Assembly (NCBI GenBank): GCA_013396995.1
Contig: VWZP01003807.1
Location: 372,001-436,000 of the forward strand
DNA length: 64,000 nt
Direction: 5' to 3'
DNA from: Dicaeum eximium
Taxonomy: Eukaryota > Chordata > Aves > Passeriformes > Dicaeidae
A program made the position numbers and the translations under genes. Below are positions 1 to 13,800 of this stretch, in pieces. The notes beneath the pieces were generated by a model. That model did not search any database, was not told the DNA's origin, and saw only the letters and a program-made list of their open reading frames with translations. The stretch's first letter is position 1, and every line of letters begins with the position of its first letter.

Positions 1-3000
1 GCAACTGCAGCCATTCTCATGTTACCTTCAGAATTTCCTAGCTACCTTCTCTTTTTATATCTGTTAGAGTTTCTCTTCTTTGAGGAACTTAGTCATTAGT
101 TCCTACCTACAATAGGTAAATAATGAGTAGTCAATAAACCCAGCTTTCTTCCAAAGCCACTTCTGGCCTAGGACTCATATTGTCAAGTTTTGCTATTTCA
201 TAAGGGGTGTGCATGGCAATCTTCTTAGAGCATGGTGAGTGGAGCAATGTATTTCCTCACCCCTCAAGAGGTCAGTACATATTTGTCTGCTAATTTCCAC
301 ACTTTGGTTGAAAAATAATTTTTTTTTCCTATTCCCTGTTCCTTCAGATAGTCCTTGTACTGGTTTTCTGACTAACCAGTTCTACAATTTTCTGGTGCAC
401 AATATAAGAAAGAATGGAAGTTCTTCAACCTTCAGACCTATCAAGCATTTGGTTTGATAAAGCTGCTCTGTGGGAGATTTCCAGCAGTTTCAGGACAGCA
501 GTTAATCCTGAATTCTCCATCCACTTCTGAATTAAATAGACATATAAAACATAAGCGTAGTTTATCGTTTGACAGAAAAGAGTCAAGGTTTGTCTGTTTT
601 GTTTTTTTTTTATAAGGGATACAATTCTTTCTTGCAGGAAAGGATTCTGAGTTTTTCACCTCAGATAAACTGAGATAAACATCTATATACAAAGTTTAAA
701 AGAGAAGCATTTGCATCAATGCTACCAAATTTATCGGTTTGGGACAAGGATAATGAAACAAGTGATATTTAGACTAGTTTGCATCCTCTGTGCTAGATCC
801 CTCTAAGAATTATCAATTATGTCCATACAATATGGCCCTTGGATTTGCCACTTCTCTTGTTTATATGTGTGTCACTCAAATAATTTTATAATCATAAGTA
901 GTCTTTTTGTGTTCTTTTTTTTCAGTTCAAGTTGTTCATAACAATTCCAAACCTGTAATGCAACGAGACAGTGATAGTTGTACACCATAAAACTCTGCTT
1001 TTATATTGCATATACTGAACCATGGCAGGAGATGATCTCTGGGTTAAATAGGAGGTCAAAGCTTTTTGGGATAGAGCTAGAAGTTACCTAAGAAAACGCA
1101 GGACTAGAAATTATCTATAAAAGCACATATACTATGAAATATGAGACCAAACCTCCATGGAACACTTTTTGCCCATAACGTTAAGGATCTTTCAGATCCT
1201 CAGTAGATTTGCTTTATTTATTTACTTTATTTTTTCAATCTTATTTTCACAGTCTAAGCAAAACACAATCAGCAAAACTTCTTGAGTAAATTATTGGCTG
1301 ATGTAGGCATTTCAGTCTCTTATTGAGTCTGATACATTTTCCCAATTTATTATTTTTACAGTTTTAATATTTCTGGGTTTTGTTGTTTGGTTTTTGGTTT
1401 TGTGGTTTTTTATCAGTCTGGAATATTGAAAAAGATTCTCATTAATTATTTTTCTTGATACCTACTTTGAAATATTTTTTTCATTGAAATGAGGTGCTTT
1501 CTGTCAAAGCTACTCAGCTTTATTAAAAAAGAATAAAGAGGGGATATTTAGCTAACAAATTTTGTCCCAGAAGGCAAATTACTCAGATGATAATTGCACC
1601 AGCACCCTGTTTACAAATTCAATAAAATGCTTAGCACAGCCTATCTCTGTGCTGAGTATACTAAAACCAAGTGGGACCCCTGGGCACTGCAGAAAATACT
1701 GCAGGACACCTGATACCATTTGCTATCGTTTATCTTCCTTACTGTCGAAACTTTGTAAAACCTGGCAAAACACACACAAAAAAAAAAAAAGAAAAATCAG
1801 ATAGAAAGCTGATAATTGTCAAGGTCAAAAGGACTGTTATTCTTCTTTAAAGCTCTCAGCAAAAATATAATTTGCAAGATCACCTCTTTTTGTTTGGCTT
1901 TGGGTTTTTTTCACTTTGCATTTTGACATTTTAAAAGCTCATGTCTAGATTTTCAAGTGTTTTTCCCCCACTGGAATTGGAGCTTTAGTTATCAGTGCTG
2001 AAGGACAATGTATATAGAGATGGTCAGCTGGATCAGTTTACTCAAGTTCTAAGTGACTATTTTTCCATGTTTCCAAAAGTAGGTCATTGATTTTTTTTTT
2101 TTTCCTTCCTGATGGAAGTGCACTAGAACCTGAGTCTTAGTGTGTGCTAGGAAAGCACTTGGCACATGCTGAGACTTGAGAAATCTCAGAAAGTTCACAT
2201 GGTCTGCAATGAATTCTTATTCTGTAACATGCTTGGCAACGTCTATTTTAATGAAAGCAATCCTCGCTGTGAACTTGATTTTTACAGTGACTCCTGAACT
2301 TGTGATGTATATTTTCTCCTTTTGACACTTGCTCTTGCTTAGTTGGTGGCTAAACATATCGGCTTTGACATTTTCATAACTCTAAAGAAAACACAGTTAA
2401 TCCACTCACAATTTGCAGTCTCTTTCTGCCTCAGATACAAATGAAAAAAACAAAGAATTTCCTTTTGGACAGTCATAGACAATACTGGTCCATAACCGTG
2501 AGACTCAGATCTATTCTTTATTTCTCAAAAATATATTCTGATTTAAGGAAATACTAGACAGTGAAGTAGCCTCTCTAGCAAGTGTAAAAACCACCAATTT
2601 GTAGGAGCAAAACCAATTGCTGTCAAGGTAGCTCTATGGTGCCCTGTGGCAGCTGTGTTGAGCCAGTGTGAGTCTAGGGATTATGGGGACAAAGCACAAC
2701 AGCACCATACCCATGCTGTCAAGCCACTGTGTGTTTAAGCCTGTTTGCACCCACTTCTGTGTCCAAGCCATAACTTCTACTTTTATTCTTTCTAATTATT
2801 CTGTGTAAATTCAATTAAATTTGACGGGATGAGATACCCCATCTGAATCTACTGTATATTTTATTCTACATGCTATTGCATACCCCAGTGTTTCACTCAT
2901 TCAAATTCCCCCGGTGAGAAGAGGAAATTAAATATAATTTCTTGTTTATGAATGACAGTTTTGCTCTTACTGCCTTCTTAGGAAACAGTGATGGCATCAC

Positions 3001-3386
3001 AGCTGGCATTTGTTTCTTGCACATATTGTGGTTTAGCAGGCTTGTTCTGGGGACATCTACTAGAGCAAGTACATGGACAAGATAGGAAGATAAATATTTA
3101 GTTTGTAGTTCCTTAGGGACCTTGAGCATAAGTAATTTATGCACCCTCAATTTTTTAAGCACTGGCAAGACTTCTGGACATGCCAAGAAATAGACTTTTT
3201 GGATGGTTGGAAAATTTTAATACCAAAGATTTAAGGCCCTTAAGTATGCAACAAACAGCAATCAAGTACATATTGAATCTGAAGTTTGCATTGTGTTTCA
3301 TAACTAGATAGCCATGATGTATGATAAATCCACCTCTCACATCCTCTGAGTATCAACTCCTTGTCCATAAGGTAGGTATAATAAGA
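1..3386. other. Unique AT-rich DNA, no gene seen
   Basis: No recognisable gene, RNA or transposon is visible. Only short homopolymer tracts stand out: T runs near 601-611 and 2091-2103, a GT/T-rich patch near 1375-1413 and an A run near 1779-1790. Open frames here are at most about 97 codons and show no domain or codon pattern that I recognise. The minus-strand frame at 2893-3186 resembles nothing known to me. Confidence 0.6.
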
Positions 3387-4170
3387 GAATACCGTGAGTT
3401 GGAAGGGATCCAAAAGGATCATCAAATCTAACTCCTGGCCCTGCACAGGACACACCATGTGGCTGAGAGCATTGTCCAAATGCATCCTGAGCTCTGTCAG
3501 GCTGGTGCTGCCCTGGGGAGCCTCTTCCAGTGCCCAACCACCCTCTGGGTGAAGAATATTTTTCTAATATCCAATCTAAACGACCCTTGACACAACTTCA
3601 GACCATTCCATGGGTCCTGTCACTGGTCATGAGAAAGAAGAGATCAGTGTCTGCCCTTCCTCTTCCCCTCATGAGGAAGTTGTAACTGCAGTGAGATTTC
3701 CCCTCAGTCTTCTCTTCTCCAGGCTGAACAGACCAAGTGACCTCAACTGCTCCTTATAAGTCTTCTCCCCGTATGGCTTCTCCTCTTCATCACCTTTGTT
3801 GTTATCATTTGGACACTCTCTGATACCTTAATATCTTACATTGTGGCACCCAAAACTGCACACAATATTCGAGGTGAGGCCACCCCAGTGCAGAGCAGAG
3901 GGGACAATCTCCTCCCTTGCCCGGCTGGTGCTGCTGTGGCTGGTGTACCTCAGGACAGGGCTGGCCCTCCTGGCTGCCAGGGCACTGCTGATTCATGTAC
4001 ATCCAGTGCTGCCCCATCCCAGGTGCAGAATCCAGCACTTTCCCTTGCTGAATTTCATAGGGTTGGTGACTGCCCAGACCCCTGTTCTGTCAAAGTCTCT
4101 CTGCAGGGCCTCCCTCCCTTCAAGGGAGTCATCAGTTTGTCCCAGTTTTGTAGTGTCTACACTTGTTTAT
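3387..4170 (-). mobile_element. CR1 LINE fragment, 5'-truncated, minus strand
   Basis: This is a CR1 non-LTR retrotransposon read on the minus strand. The 3' end lies near 3387, where the sequence resembles the common avian CR1 tail about a contiguous 'gagttggaaggga' block. The body contains hallmark antisense blocks: 'agtgcccaaccaccctctgggtg', split as 'cagtgcccaaccaccc' and 'tctgggtgaag', then 'ctccaggctgaacagacc' near 3719 and 'cccaaaactgcacacaat' near 3849. The high-coordinate end (about 4170) falls at the position of the reverse-transcriptase FADD motif, so only the C-terminal part of ORF2 plus the 3' UTR remains, the usual outcome of abortive reverse transcription. A short internal deletion seems present near 3990-4000 compared with remembered relatives. 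The frames here are broken, so no protein is expected. Confidence 0.92.
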
Positions 4171-6282
4171 TATTCAAGTCAACAGTCTTGTGGAGCTGGG
4201 GAAAAAACAATTGTAGAAGTAAATTAATAAGTCTAGTAGAAAGAGTCATAAAGGATGTGGGACATTGCAATTTAAATAATGATATAAAAATTATGTTTAA
4301 ACTTTATTTTTTCTAAATATTTTCAAGTTCTTTACAGGTGCTTGCACGACATCTATATCACAAACCCTTTCTGGTATAATTTTTTTTTTTTTTTTCCCAA
4401 ACATGTGTATATTTACACTCACTAAATAAAGAGAAAACCTAATTTTTTCTGGCACGGTTTATTCTATCAGGTTAACCAACATAAGCTATGCAGTCAAATT
4501 AAATCCTTGCTACCCAAGGGATGACATCTAAGCTGGAGTAAGTACCATTATAATTTAACTAGCAAATGTGTTTTTTTAAATTGTCTAGTACCAACTCTTT
4601 CCCACCTGATTAAGGTACAAGAGCCACAGTGTGTTTTGTTTATTTTCATGAGGTGGCATAGTAGTGATTTGTTCAGAATTGCAACATCCCAGAGCTATCT
4701 TGAGAGTGTCTATGTGGCCCTTGGTAATTTTTGCAATTGCTTTTGTTTGCCCCGTTTGTTTAACTTCAATTGCAATTTTTCCTCCAGGAGTTGTCACTTT
4801 TCCAATGAACAGCCAGGACTAAGGTTTTACTTCATCTGTGTTTTGGAAATTGGTGGAAGCTTCACAATATGCAAGTAGACCAAGCATTTGGTTACAGTAC
4901 ATTGGCTAGGTGCTTGCTAATTCTTGTTTTCTGGAGCGGTTTGAATGTAACCATCTTAGCATTTTTGCAAATGGTAGGAAAAGCAGGAGAAAAACCCCAA
5001 CACTATATATCTGTATGTATATAGATATGTAGAGCTGACTTTGGAAACTGAGTAACAGGATAAAAATAACAATAAAAAATATTATTAATAATAATAGTAA
5101 ACAAGAATAACAATGAAAAAAGTAGTAATGAGAACAGTCTAATGATCTCCAGATCAGAATAATGTAAAGAAATACAGTATAACTCAAAAATAGTTTTCAA
5201 TCCTTGAAATCTCTCTACTTCTCTTTCTTCAGCAAATATAAAAGGCAAAAAAAAAAAAATATTCCTCCATTCCACCTTCCTCCATTCCACATCTTACATC
5301 AGGGTAAAAAAGGAATGATTAAGAATTTAGCTTACTTAAACAGAGTATATTTCTGGGTTTGTACATGTATATTTGAGACAAATAAAAGTATTTCTTTGTT
5401 TCCGCTGACAGAAAGACAAAATAGAAGTTCACTGGTATCTTATAATTCTTTCCTGTCTCTAGGGATCAGAAAATGAAATATGTTGTGTAGTACCATTCAA
5501 AGCACCAAAGCAGAAGACCTTTCTTTACTCCATTGTATTTCTTTAATTAATTCCCTTTAAGAAAGAAAAAATGAAGAAGTTCAAAATTCAAAATTTCAGA
5601 AATTTATAGCTACTGAATATTTTATTTTTCTGCTTTACAATATAATCGTTCTATGACAACACAATGTACTATGTTCCAAGAAATCTAAGTTGTAACATAA
5701 AACCTCAATTTTGTACAAGTGCAAGTAGTTATACAATTCAAGGTGATGATGAGTAATCTGCATTTCCTGTTAAACATTTCCTTTGAAATTGACTTTTTCC
5801 TTTCTTTTTTCTATTATTTTTATTCATCCTTTTTTTCTCAAGGAGGTTTTGAGTTTGATGCATATTGCTTCTTTATTTTGGAGTATATATAGTTTAAAAT
5901 ATCATAAACCATAATGTATAGTCTGACACACTTATACTGCCATATGGTGGCATGAATGTAATCTCCTAGAAGGGACATTTTCACCACAGAAAGATTAGGA
6001 AAGCACTTGCTTACAGTAACATAACTGTTGTTTTAATCTGTTGGACTGAGAAGAGCAAGAGTTAAATTATCTGTGGAGAAACTGGGTGATTTGCTGCTAT
6101 GAAGTCCTTGGGTCAGGTTCCTCATTGAGGGGAGCTGCAGCCACTTGTCTCATGCACAGTAATGACTCTGGAGCAACTATTTTATTGCCTAGAAGAGTGA
6201 ACAATGAGGCCTCTGGGAAACAACTCAACCTGGCCTTAGCTCACTAACGGAGCTGAGAACAGCTTAATTTAGTGCAATCATA

Positions 6283-6290
6283 ATTTGCAT
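6283..6290 (-). promoter_or_regulatory. Octamer-like motif (possible POU site)
   Basis: The plus strand reads ATTTGCAT, the exact reverse complement of the POU-family octamer ATGCAAAT. It sits in a stretch (about 6180-6370) that is more mixed in base composition than its flanks. An 8-mer match is expected about once in this much DNA by chance, so function is only a guess without conservation data. Confidence 0.2.
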
Positions 6291-7002
6291 GATTTTTCTT
6301 CCGCAACTTCTATTATATGAAATTCTCCTGTGAAAGAGCTAGCGAAAACCCCACTGGACAGTGCAAGAGAGATAGAGGGCATATCTAATTTCCTTGAAGT
6401 TTTAGAAGCAATCAATTTTATGTAAAAGAATATGTGGTTTGTCCTGGTTGTTCCTATAGCCGTAAAAATTCTAGAAACGTAAACAGAAATAAGATTTGAA
6501 ATGAAATCTAGAATGACTGAAAAACCTATATGACAGTTTTAATTAATATTGCCATCTTTTTCCACTACTCATGTCTCTTGAAAATGTACAATTTGTGATT
6601 TTCCTACTAGATCAGTTCTAATCCATAGCTCAGATTTGTTTGGTCATCACTAAGAAAAAAGTTGACTACGTCAACAACCTTAGAAACAAGATGCCATGAC
6701 ACTACAAACCTCCACCATCCTTAAGATTTTAAGTACAGTACCAAACATTTCAGGGGGATAAATATTATGTAGGGATAGGTGTAATGGCAAAGAAAAAGTT
6801 TTGCTAATCACGAACTGAGTGAAGTACCTTTCTTATTAATTGGACATGTTTCTGGTGTAGTAAATTAATATAAATGGGTAAGTAAGCAGCCGTGAGGAGG
6901 TCCCAAATTAGTATGAAAGATATCAACTATTTATGCAACTGTATTTTTCCTATTAAGCTAACAACCACCTAGACCATGTGGCCACATTTCAGATTAATTT
7001 AT

Positions 7003-7107
7003 AGAGGTGTAAATCTCAGATAACACTGTTGTAAATCTAGAGTAATTCCAGTGAGCACAATGAACTTACTCACAGCTTGCATTAGTGTAATTGGAATTGG
7101 AATACGG
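7003..7107. repeat. Possible ancient amniote dispersed repeat
   Basis: The phrases 'gtgtaaatctcaga', 'gtaaatctagagtaattcc' and 'cattagtgtaattgg' recall old dispersed repeats common in bird and turtle DNA, in which 'gtgtaaatct...gagtaa' blocks recur. The family cannot be named from memory and the copy is very diverged. The internal echo of 'gtaaatct' (two copies about 25 bases apart) is directly visible. Confidence 0.3.
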
Positions 7108-8527
7108 TCTGTATAGCAATAAGGCACCAAGTATGTGGCAAAATTCATTTTGCCGGAGAAAAGCCTCTTAAGTTTTCCACTGAAATTTACTTCAGAGGCC
7201 AAATAAGTGTAGAGCTGTCTGCCTAATCCCAGGATGGACTAAGTAAATTTATACTGCGCTCTTTTCACAGAGCTGTTCATTGTTAATGGCAAATTCACTT
7301 GTGTGTGCTTCTAGGAGCCTGCCTAATTCATACACCGTTTAAAACAGAACCACTGCTGATAGCTGTAATTAGTTACATAGCAACCCTTTCTCCTGCTGCT
7401 GCAAGAGGGAGGCTGCTAGTCCAACTTCCGTAACAGGCATGTACCAATTAGTAAAGCCTGAATCTAGTCCAGTGATATTGAAATTAAAGGGTAACAGTTG
7501 AGAAACTGACTTTACTTTTTTTTTTTGTTTGTTTGTTTGATCTTGGAGGTATTACATTTGCAATTAGTTTGCAAAGATAATCTTCAAAAGAGTAGTTGTG
7601 TCTCATTTTGGTCCTTCCAGATTGTGATGTAAATACACTTTCCATTTCATAACACTACAGTATGGGAAAATTCTCAATGACAGAATAATGGTCTAGTACA
7701 GGACATTAATTTGGAAACATTTATCAAGTCCAGTGGCATGCTTTATTCTTTCTAATCTTCAAAGATTTAATCTCTAACAGAAGAAAAAATTCTGAGATCT
7801 TAGTAGGTAGGTGTTTACAAGATTAGAAATCTAATCAATGCTGGATTTTTTCCCTCTTTCTATGAGTATAGAGGTAATTTGCTTGTCAGTTGGGGAGGGA
7901 TAAAATCAAGTATTCACATCTATTTCTCAAGCAGAAAATCTCTTTTCTTCAGCAAGGAAACATTTTATTTTGCTGATCCTTTGAGTTGCTTTCTACTCAC
8001 TTGCTAAATTCCACATAGCTTTTCCAAGTATTTGACATATTTTTTCATCTATCTACAGTTTAGTGCTCTGTACTTTGCAATGCCAATTTTCAGTCCTTTT
8101 TCCAAGTGATAACTAGGAAATTAAATTTATAAATTAAAAAATAGACTAAGGCTTTTAGGCTACATTTATGACTTCATTTGCAAAATCTTTTCACACCATT
8201 TTTGCCACAAAATCTAGCCAATACAATTTTTGCATATGAATTCCAACTATTTTGAAAAGCCTAGTGAACAAGTCCTTCTAAATAAAGCTTCTGCATTTTG
8301 TATAATTAAATACTCTTGCATTTGATCCTACAATTTACAAGAGATGGATGCTTTGAAGGTTTTCAGAGGGACCTTATGCTCTCATAAGGTGTCTAAGTCA
8401 GATGTCTGACATCTCTCCATGGTCCTTAGCAGTTAATGAACATTAAAGCTACACAACCAAACTAGATGATTCTGAAGTAATCCCTCCAGAATCATGTGTA
8501 GGATGGGCACTTGGTGCTCAGAAAGGC

Positions 8528-8548
8528 TGCTTTGCTTTGCTTTGCTTA
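8528..8548. repeat. Short (TTTGC)n repeat
   Basis: About three to four pentamer units of TTTGC/GCTTT type stand in tandem. The tract is short and looks like ordinary simple repeat. Confidence 0.6.
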
Positions 8549-11500
8549 TTTACTACTAGCAAGTTGCATTATTTTCTACTGTAAACATAATGCAGCTCTC
8601 TCCCCCACTTATTTCAAAAATCCAAGTTGTACTTTGTAAAATACAAGTTTCTCTGTGAAAACTTAATACAAATGATGCAATTCATGGAGATAAAACTTTT
8701 GTGTCTAATTCACCACATATCAAGGTCTGAGAAGAAAGTTTTCAATGAACAGAGACAACATGCTTGTGTTAAAATATGTGTCAGTCTGAGAATTATGTAA
8801 CCTCCCCATGGAACTTCCTCGTTATCAGTGAGTCAGAAGAATGACGTTAGCATGATTTCACTCAATTGTGGGTCTTTTGTTTGCTTTGTTTTTTAAGATT
8901 ATCCTTTACCTGTTGTAACTCTTACAATTTCGGAGAGCTAAAACTGCATTTGAAGGAATGCTACTGATTAGACCTGTGCATGTTATGTGGGATGTGCACA
9001 AAGGTATTACTCGTGAAAAGCACTTGAAAGGTCCTTTGCCAGTGCAGTTCATAACTGAGCTAGCACATTTCTGTGTACTTCTTCTTGGTTAAAAACAAGG
9101 TAAGTGCTATCCCAGTGAACACAGTGATTACACAAACCAGCTCCCCCTCCCTCTATCTCCACTCTCCCTCTCACCCCTCACAAAAAAACTCCAACCCAAA
9201 CCAAAACAAACAATCCACTTTCATGTACCAAAACCTGGAATCCTAAAACTGTCATTACAAAAAGGTGGTATATTTCCTACAGCCCAGGCAGCTGACATTG
9301 GGGTCACTCTCTTTAATCATGGAAAGAGTGGGGAGTGGCTCCCACCTGGAGAGAGAAAGGAAATAGCATTCCTGTCATCCCAGATTGTTTAACCATGTTG
9401 CTGATACAGCAATGCTATTGACAAGCAGCAGCTGTGGAGGGGGCTCTCCTTATTCCTGCATCTCCACTTGCAAAGAATTCCTCAAAGACAATGTTGTGAT
9501 TTTTTGGAACAAAAAATATGATAAAAATTGATTGATCTTACTTAACATATGAACAAACTCTCCTCTACATAGCAAGCATTTTCTTTCTAAATTATGTAAA
9601 TCATTATATTTTCTCTCTACAGATGAAAAATAATAAGAAAGTTTCTGACAGAAAGAATCAGATTTTGAAATGCCTTAGCTTCCTGGAAGCACTTTAGGAA
9701 AAACAAGCAACTATCTTTGTACTCACACAAGCCTGTAGCCTCTACAGAGGAATGTGGTGACCACGAAGAAATTATATCGCTGCTAGGAAATAAAGGGAAA
9801 AAAAAGAAAAGATTGATAGATACAACTATCTAGAATGCATGCTGAAGCTGATGAATGGCAAAACACAGACAATTTTGGATAAAATATAAATTCAGTTCAA
9901 TCAGTAAATGAAAAACTTGCTGCATAGATGAGAACAGTACAAGAGCCTAAAGAGACTAAAATAGGAGGAAGAAAACCTGAATTCCTTGAGAATCAAAGTC
10001 TGAGAGGCTCAAACATGATAGATGGCAAAGGAGAAACTATCATGGCTTGCTGTCAGGGAAATTGCTTTAGTTTTGTTTTATTGCGTTTCCTACTTTATCT
10101 TGTGTTTTCCTTTCAAGGGCAGAAAATGAGGGGGGGAAAAGTTAGATTCAGGATAGTTCGAGGAATTTTGTGCCTCTTGTTAATGAACTTTTTGTTACTG
10201 CTTAACCCTAGTTTATGTCTTGGCCAGCTCTTAGAAATTTTATGCTTCCAGAAATTTCATATAATAACCTTTCACAAATTCTGAATGTTAGTAGAGATTT
10301 TGCTTACATTATTAGATCGGTGCTAAAAGATGCAAGAAATAGGTACACACTCAGTGGAGATAGGTTCTAAGAATATTTAGCTTCTAAAAATGAGATTCAA
10401 TGTTCAATGTATGTACAATCAGTAGCTTTTCCAAAGTCCTATCCAAATTGGGTGGCTTTCCACAAATCTATGCCTTGTGTTACAAAAAAGTGAAATACAG
10501 GAAAAACATTTCAAGTAATATTTTTAAATGGTTAACTAAAATTTTCTCAGATGACTTGGTTTCATTTTAGTGCTCTTCTTGTTTTCCTACACAAAGTAAA
10601 AATGTTAGATCAAAGGGAGCTTGAAAATCTCACATAAGATATTTAGGCAAGGCTTTCCTCTGAAACTACGTCATTAAGAAAGTGTGAAAAGACTGACCAG
10701 AATGGATTTAGGAGAGCTAAAAAGGAACAGCGAGTAAAAGCATTTGTTTAATTAAAAATAGACTCTCAACATTCCTCCATTAAAAAAACCAAAGTAAACT
10801 GGGCATTCACAGTTATAGTCATATGAAGTTACACGTAACTAATAAAAATGTTTTTAAAAGAATGTTTAAGACAAATTTAGTAACAAATAATGCTACCAGT
10901 CATTTGTAGGATGAAAAATGTGTTATAGATATGAAAAAAGGGGGCACTGATGGCTTTTCCATGAGAATTAAGATATTTCCAGAGATAATATATGGTAAGA
11001 ACAGCTGATGGTTTATTTATGAGAACATTATAAATATACGTCCTTTTCAAATACCTCTTTCTTATTCACTTCCACTGATTTTTTTAAGGCTGTGTGTGTT
11101 TATTCTTTTTTAAAGAAATATAAACAAGATGATAAACAGATAATCTTATTCTAACAGCAACATCTTGAGTGGGGGTGGGAAACAACCCCAACCTTCTCTG
11201 TGCACAGTCAGCATGAGTCCATGGGGACAAATGGTTTTGCTTATTCACACACTAGTAAAATCCTCCCTGCAGAGCCAGATTTAGCAGGGTCTAGTTTTTT
11301 GTGTTTTATTTTTGTTTCCCACAGATGTTGAAGATGCTAGAATGAGAAGGGCCTTTCCTACTGGGAATTTTAGACAGGCTTTTTTCTCTAAACTGTAGTA
11401 TTAAAACACAAAAGAGAGCGAGAGTTTGGGATATTTACAGAAAGAAAAAAAGGAGAAAAAGTACCTTTTGTCTAAAAAAGGACAATTACTTGGTTAGTAA

Positions 11501-12264
11501 TAATGATAAATAGTTATATCAGCGTTAATTCCTTAGACTTTTTCTTCACTTTCTTTTTCATTTACATGGATAAAATCAGCCAGCAACTTGGAGATGTTTG
11601 CATGTTCAGCTCACTTCAGATTTCTCAAATGTAGCTGTCGGCATCTGAGCCTTTAGTGACCACCTCCCTCTATTAAATGAAGATAAAAGGACTAATGAAG
11701 AGTATAATACTTTGGAGTCACTTTCGAGATCTACTTTAGGACATGAGTAATTTTAATGCATAAGTCTCGTGTTTTTGACATGTAACTGTCCAGAGTGCAG
11801 GTGACTTCCTAAGGCATGGATATCTGCATTCTAACTTTTGGGTTTGCTAAGACAAATCCTGCCCTTGACTTTCACCTTCTGGTCACAAAGAATGTGTTGC
11901 CTCAACCCATAAAGACAATTCAGGCAGATGAAAAGGAAAGACAGCAAAATAGAAAGGCAATACTAGACCAATTCAAAGGAAGGCAATATCCATCAAAGCA
12001 GAGATGGTCACAGAGACGTCTCTCTGAGTCACCAAAATATATCAACTGTCTAACACAGAAAAGAAGCAATCAAAGCAGTCTTCACAGGAGAACATACTGT
12101 AAGAGAAACAACTAGAAATAGTATCAGATAATGGATAACAGATGCTTTTACAAGAACTGCAAATAAAGCAAACCTGTGATCCCATATTTTGTCAGGATGC
12201 TAATAAAAAAAGGAAAAATAGAGGAAAATGAGAAAAATAATGTAAAAATGGTTAAAGCTTAAAA

Positions 12265-13800
12265 AAAGCCCAGATTTCCTAAAATTTGCAGGCTTCTATG
12301 ATATACCTAAGACCTGATGAGATGCATCCCAGAACCCTGAGGACATGGACATATTTAATTGCCAAAGTGCTCTCCATCGTATTTGAAGAGTCATGGAAGC
12401 CAGGTGATCTCCCCAGTTACCAGAGAAAAGGAAACATCACATTCATTTTTAAAAAGGGGGGCCCTGGTAACTAACTACCATTCAGGTTGACCTCAGTATC
12501 TGACAAATCTTCCAGGAATTTATGCTGAAATGTGTGGAAGACAGGGAGGTGATGAGAGACAGGCAACAAACATGGCTTCATCAAGGGCAAGTCATACCCG
12601 ACTAAGCTAGTGGCCTTGTCTGAAAGAATGACTGTATCAGTGGACAAAGGAAGAGCTATTATTTCATCTCCCTGGAGATCTGTAAAGCCTTTGACACGGT
12701 CCCACATTACATTCTTACCTCTAAATAGGAGAGGTACAGGTTTGAGGATAGGACTGTTAGTGAGGTATTTGCTGGCTGGTCGTGTCCAAAGAGCTGCAGT
12801 TAATGACCCTAGAGCAAAATGGAAACCAGTGGTGAATTGTGTCTCTCGGGAATATATTCATGGACCAAGTACAGACTGGGACCAGTACTGCTTAAGGTCT
12901 TCACCAGCGGCATAGACATTGAGACTGAGTTCACCCTCTGCTAATTTGTGCATGACACCAAGCTGTGTGCTGCAGACAATTTGCTAGAGGGAAGGAATAC
13001 CATCCAGAGGGATCGTGACAGGCTTGGGAACTGTGTCCATGGAAACCTCATGAAGTTAGAGAAGACCAAGGGTAAGGTGCTACACCTGGGTCAGGGCAGA
13101 CCCAATATTAATACAGTCAGGGGAATGAATGAACTGAGAGCAGCCCTGTAGAGAAAAACCTGGGGATACTGGTGGGAGAAAAATTGGACACGAACCATCA
13201 AGGTGCACTTGTAACTCAGAAAGCCAAACGTTTTCTGGCTGCATAAAAAGAAGTGTGGCCAGGAGGCTAAGTGAGATGATTTTTTTCTCCTTTATTCTGT
13301 TTTGATGAGAACCCATCTGGAGTACTGTGTCCAGATCTGGGGTCATCAGTACAGGACAGACATGGATCTGATAGAGTGGATAAAAAGAAGGGCCTTGAAA
13401 ATCCTGAGGGCTTTCTTATGCAGAAAGACTGAGAGTCAGAGGTTGTTCTGACTTGGAAAAAGAAGGCTTCATGGAGGCCTTCAGTGTATAAGGGGAATTG
13501 TAAGAAAGCTAGAGACTTTTTACCAAGTATGTTGTTGGGGACAATGGGCAATGGATTTAAACTCAAAGAAAATAGCTTGGACATAAAAAAAGACATTTTT
13601 TACAATAAGGGTGGAAATAAAGTGGAAGTGGTTGCCTAGAGAAGTTGTGGATGCCCCATCCCTGGAAGCGTTCTAGGCCAAGTTGGATGAGGCTTCAAGA
13701 AATCTTGTCCAATGGAAGATGTTCTTGCCCATGACAAAGAGTTGGACTAGATAATTTTTGAAAGGTCTCTTCCAACCCCAAAAATTCTATAACTCTATGA
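12265..13800 (+). mobile_element. CR1 LINE, long 5'-truncated copy, plus strand
   Basis: The longest plus-strand CR1 in the window, running from the N-terminal reverse-transcriptase region to an intact 3' tail. At 12690-12707 one frame reads FDTVPH, the CR1 version of RT motif A with its catalytic aspartate. At 12945-12956 the expected FADD of motif C reads FVHD, so the first catalytic aspartate is lost. Further on, 'cacctggagtactgtgtccag' style blocks (near 13312-13335) and 'gtggatgccccatccctgg' (near 13647) are typical of the CR1 C-terminus and 3' UTR. The copy ends with ATTCTATAACTCTATGA at 13784-13800, a decayed form of the CR1 terminal octamer repeat. Frames shift repeatedly and stops occur, so this is a dead copy. 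The 5' border is approximate (12250-12290). Part of the region before the 3' UTR (about 13380-13520) is rearranged or very diverged. Confidence 0.93.

Larger units (their letters stand above)
4171..12264. other. Unique AT-rich DNA, no gene seen
   Basis: About 8 kb without a recognisable gene. It holds simple tracts: T16 at about 4380-4395, an A run at about 5249-5260, T and GTTT units around 7508-7540, three TTTGC units around 8531-8547 and a pyrimidine-rich patch at about 9140-9180. Possible old repeat and regulatory motifs at 6.2-7.4 kb are listed separately. The 118-codon plus-strand frame at 9928-10284 has a hydrophobic middle but no recognisable family or splice context, and is probably chance. 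Confidence 0.55.

Noticed and set aside
3841..4316. Two overlapping plus-strand frames of 128 and 157 codons
   Set aside because: They are antisense to the CR1 at 3387-4170 and run on into unique DNA; no gene is supported.
7372..7384. RFX X-box-like sequence GTTACATAGCAAC
   Set aside because: One base short of the standard spacing; not strong enough to list as a site of its own.
9928..10284. Plus-strand 118-codon frame with hydrophobic stretches
   Set aside because: The hydrophobicity comes from T-rich codons; no family, no promoter and no splice evidence.
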